From a virus, in the IMG/VR virus record IMGVR_UViG_3300044799_000427, positions 1-40,765 of that record: a DNA stretch of 40,765 bases. One strand, given 5' to 3'. The notes under the pieces were generated by a model. The model was not told where the DNA came from, did not search any database, and saw nothing but the letters and a program-made list of their open reading frames with translations. This document shows, piece after piece, positions 39,826-40,765 of this stretch; positions within the stretch are counted from its first letter, which is position 1, and every line of letters begins with the position of its first letter. The position numbers were made by a program, and so were the translations under genes.

Positions 39826-39826
39826 T

Positions 39827-40489
39827 ATGGACATTTTAGGTATTGGTGATGCCTCCGAGTACGATACTTTCTCTTCGACCGATTGGCAGAAGGCCGCAGA
39901 CATGGGTTGCAAGTTCGGTCTCGTGCGCGCCACTACTACTACCTTTGACTATAAACTTAATAAACCTTTTTCCCGGGAAGATATTCGTCATCTTGCCAAT
40001 TCCCAGGCCATGACTTTTGTCGGTATTGATCGTTGGTCTTATTGCTGGTTCGATCCCCGTCCTGCCATCACTGCCTGGGAACAGGCTGATTTCTTTATTT
40101 CCGCGGTCAACCATGCCGGTGGACCTGGAAATCAAGATTTTCGAGTTGCTCTTGATATTGAACCTTCTGATTCCATCAATTATGATCCAGCCGGTCTGGT
40201 CCGTGCCCGTGCATGGTTAGATATTGTTTCGCAGGCCGGCTTGAAACCTTCCATTTATACCTATCCTTCCTTTCTTGAAAAATGGAATAAGCCTGATATT
40301 GCCTGGATGAAAAAATATGAATTGATCATTGCTCATTGGTCCATTAACGTTCCTCGCTGTCCTTATCCTTGGTATCCGGGTGGTTTTCTCGCCTGGCAGT
40401 ACACAGCCAGCATTAATGGTGACCTTTACGGTTTCCATTCCTCCGTCCCGGGCAAAACCGCCCCCCGCATCTGCTTGGCAGTGATGTGA
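39827..40489 (+). CDS. GH25-type endolysin
   Basis: 220 residues. MDILGIGDASEYDTFSSTDW with D8, ALDIEPSD (D110, E112), SIYTYPSFLEKW and LIIAHWSINVP ... GGFLAWQYTA are the usual landmarks of the GH25 (Chalaropsis-type) lysozyme fold, which cleaves MurNAc-GlcNAc bonds. No signal peptide and no cell-wall-binding domain are visible. Last gene of the late operon. Confidence 0.87.
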   Translation: MDILGIGDASEYDTFSSTDWQKAADMGCKFGLVRATTTTFDYKLNKPFSREDIRHLANSQAMTFVGIDRWSYCWFDPRPAITAWEQADFFISAVNHAGGPGNQDFRVALDIEPSDSINYDPAGLVRARAWLDIVSQAGLKPSIYTYPSFLEKWNKPDIAWMKKYELIIAHWSINVPRCPYPWYPGGFLAWQYTASINGDLYGFHSSVPGKTAPRICLAVM

Positions 40490-40503
40490 TCCTACCGTAG
40501 ATC

Positions 40504-40531
40504 AAAAAACGACCTGTCAGGGTCGTTTTTT
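40504..40531. terminator. Bidirectional terminator at the prophage right end
   Basis: AAAAAACGACC and GGTCGTTTTTT are perfect 11-bp arms around TGTCAG, with an A-run on one side and T-run on the other, so it works in both directions. It ends the late operon. In the circular phage the integrase frame would run into it and stop at 40517..40519. Confidence 0.9.
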
Positions 40532-40569
40532 GAAGATTATGGGATGGGTAAAGATTTGCCTATAGATAG

Positions 40570-40580
40570 GTGCCCCCAAG
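40570..40580. other. attR core (right prophage junction)
   Basis: GTGCCCCCAAG, identical to 295..305. On the tRNA strand it is the last 10 bases of the tRNA-Glu gene plus one, so integration leaves the tRNA gene whole. Inside it (40554..40565) lies ATTTGCCTATAG, the inverse partner of 316..327. Confidence 0.88.
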
Positions 40581-40643
40581 CGGACTCGAACCGCTGTTTG
40601 GGCCTTGAGAGGGCCCCGTCCTGGGCCACTAGACGATGGGGGC
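40571..40643 (-). tRNA. tRNA-Glu (anticodon CTC)
   Basis: 73 bases fold as a standard cloverleaf: acceptor GCCCCCA/TGGGGGC with discriminator A; D arm GTCTAGTGGCCCAGGAC; anticodon arm GGGCC-CTCTCAA-GGCCC with anticodon CTC; T arm AGCGG-TTCGAGT-CCGCT. CCA is not encoded. Its 3' end faces the prophage and is the integration target. Confidence 0.95.
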
Positions 40644-40662
40644 TTAAGCGGGGGTGATTTTA

Positions 40663-40765
40663 TCAGACGGTCATGGAATCGTCAATCAAAAAGACGTGTA
40701 GTTCACCTGGTCCATGGACGCCGATGGTCAGGGTCATTTCGATGTCAGCGGTACGGCTAGGACCG
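40663..40765 (-). CDS. LutC-like LUD-domain protein (3' end, bacterial)
   Basis: The last 33 residues of a bacterial gene that runs off the window: GPSRTADIEMTLTIGVHGPG, then ELHVFLIDDSMTV. GPSRTADIE and GVHGPxxLHV are the C-terminal hallmark of LUD-domain proteins such as LutC (lactate utilisation). It ends about 20 bases before the tRNA-Glu gene on the same strand. It gives the host context only. Confidence 0.72.
   Translation of the reverse strand, partial: GPSRTADIEMTLTIGVHGPGELHVFLIDDSMTV

Overview
The window holds one essentially complete prophage of a temperate tailed phage (siphovirus-like: HK97-type head genes, tape measure, no sheath gene seen) with a little bacterial DNA on each side. 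The bacterial DNA is 1..294 on the left (no gene recognised) and, on the right, a tRNA-Glu(CTC) gene and the 3' end of a LUD-domain (LutC-like) gene. Host identity is uncertain. The consensus sigma-70 promoters, AAGGAG ribosome sites and a dense load of short palindromic repeats fit a bacterium, and the repeat style recalls Anaerolineae/Chloroflexota genomes. That is a guess from memory, not something the sequence proves.

Boundaries: an 11-bp direct repeat (GTGCCCCCAAG) lies at 295..305 and at 40570..40580, where it is the 3' end of the tRNA-Glu gene. Joining the two phage-side flanks around one copy recreates a 49-bp imperfect palindrome with perfect 12-bp outer arms, the form expected of an attP for a large serine integrase. 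This gives a phage genome of 40,275 bp and agrees with the large serine integrase encoded at the left end. The integrase reading frame crosses attL, so integration replaces its last residues.

Layout: (1) Leftward lysogeny operon, 248..2934: repressor, small membrane protein, lipoprotein, integrase. (2) Divergent control region with a consensus promoter and an operator-like dyad, about 2935..3012. (3) Rightward early region, 3040..18734: Cro-like protein, several tiny membrane proteins, an XerC/D-like tyrosine recombinase, a lone TopoVI-A/Spo11-like protein, a coiled-coil protein, a fused primase-helicase, an iteron cluster (possible origin), a ParB-like protein, DNA-binding proteins, and an accessory block (DUF5131/Gp37-Gp68, J-domain, ASCH, DUF4326). 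(4) A leftward accessory island, 18747..20577, with its own promoter and near-identical 16-bp operators. (5) A control region, 20713..21376, with a consensus promoter followed after about 100 nt by a terminator. (6) Rightward late region, 21377..40489: membrane/holin-like proteins, terminases, portal, MuF-type protein, scaffold, capsid, a beta-helix protein, connectors, two paralogous tail-tube proteins, frameshifted tail chaperones, tape measure, distal tail proteins, fibre and GH25 endolysin, closed by a bidirectional terminator.

A striking overall feature is the number of short palindromic elements (at least five families, more than twenty copies). They sit between genes but also in frame inside the primase-helicase, scaffold, portal and several small early genes, where they encode recurring low-complexity peptides.
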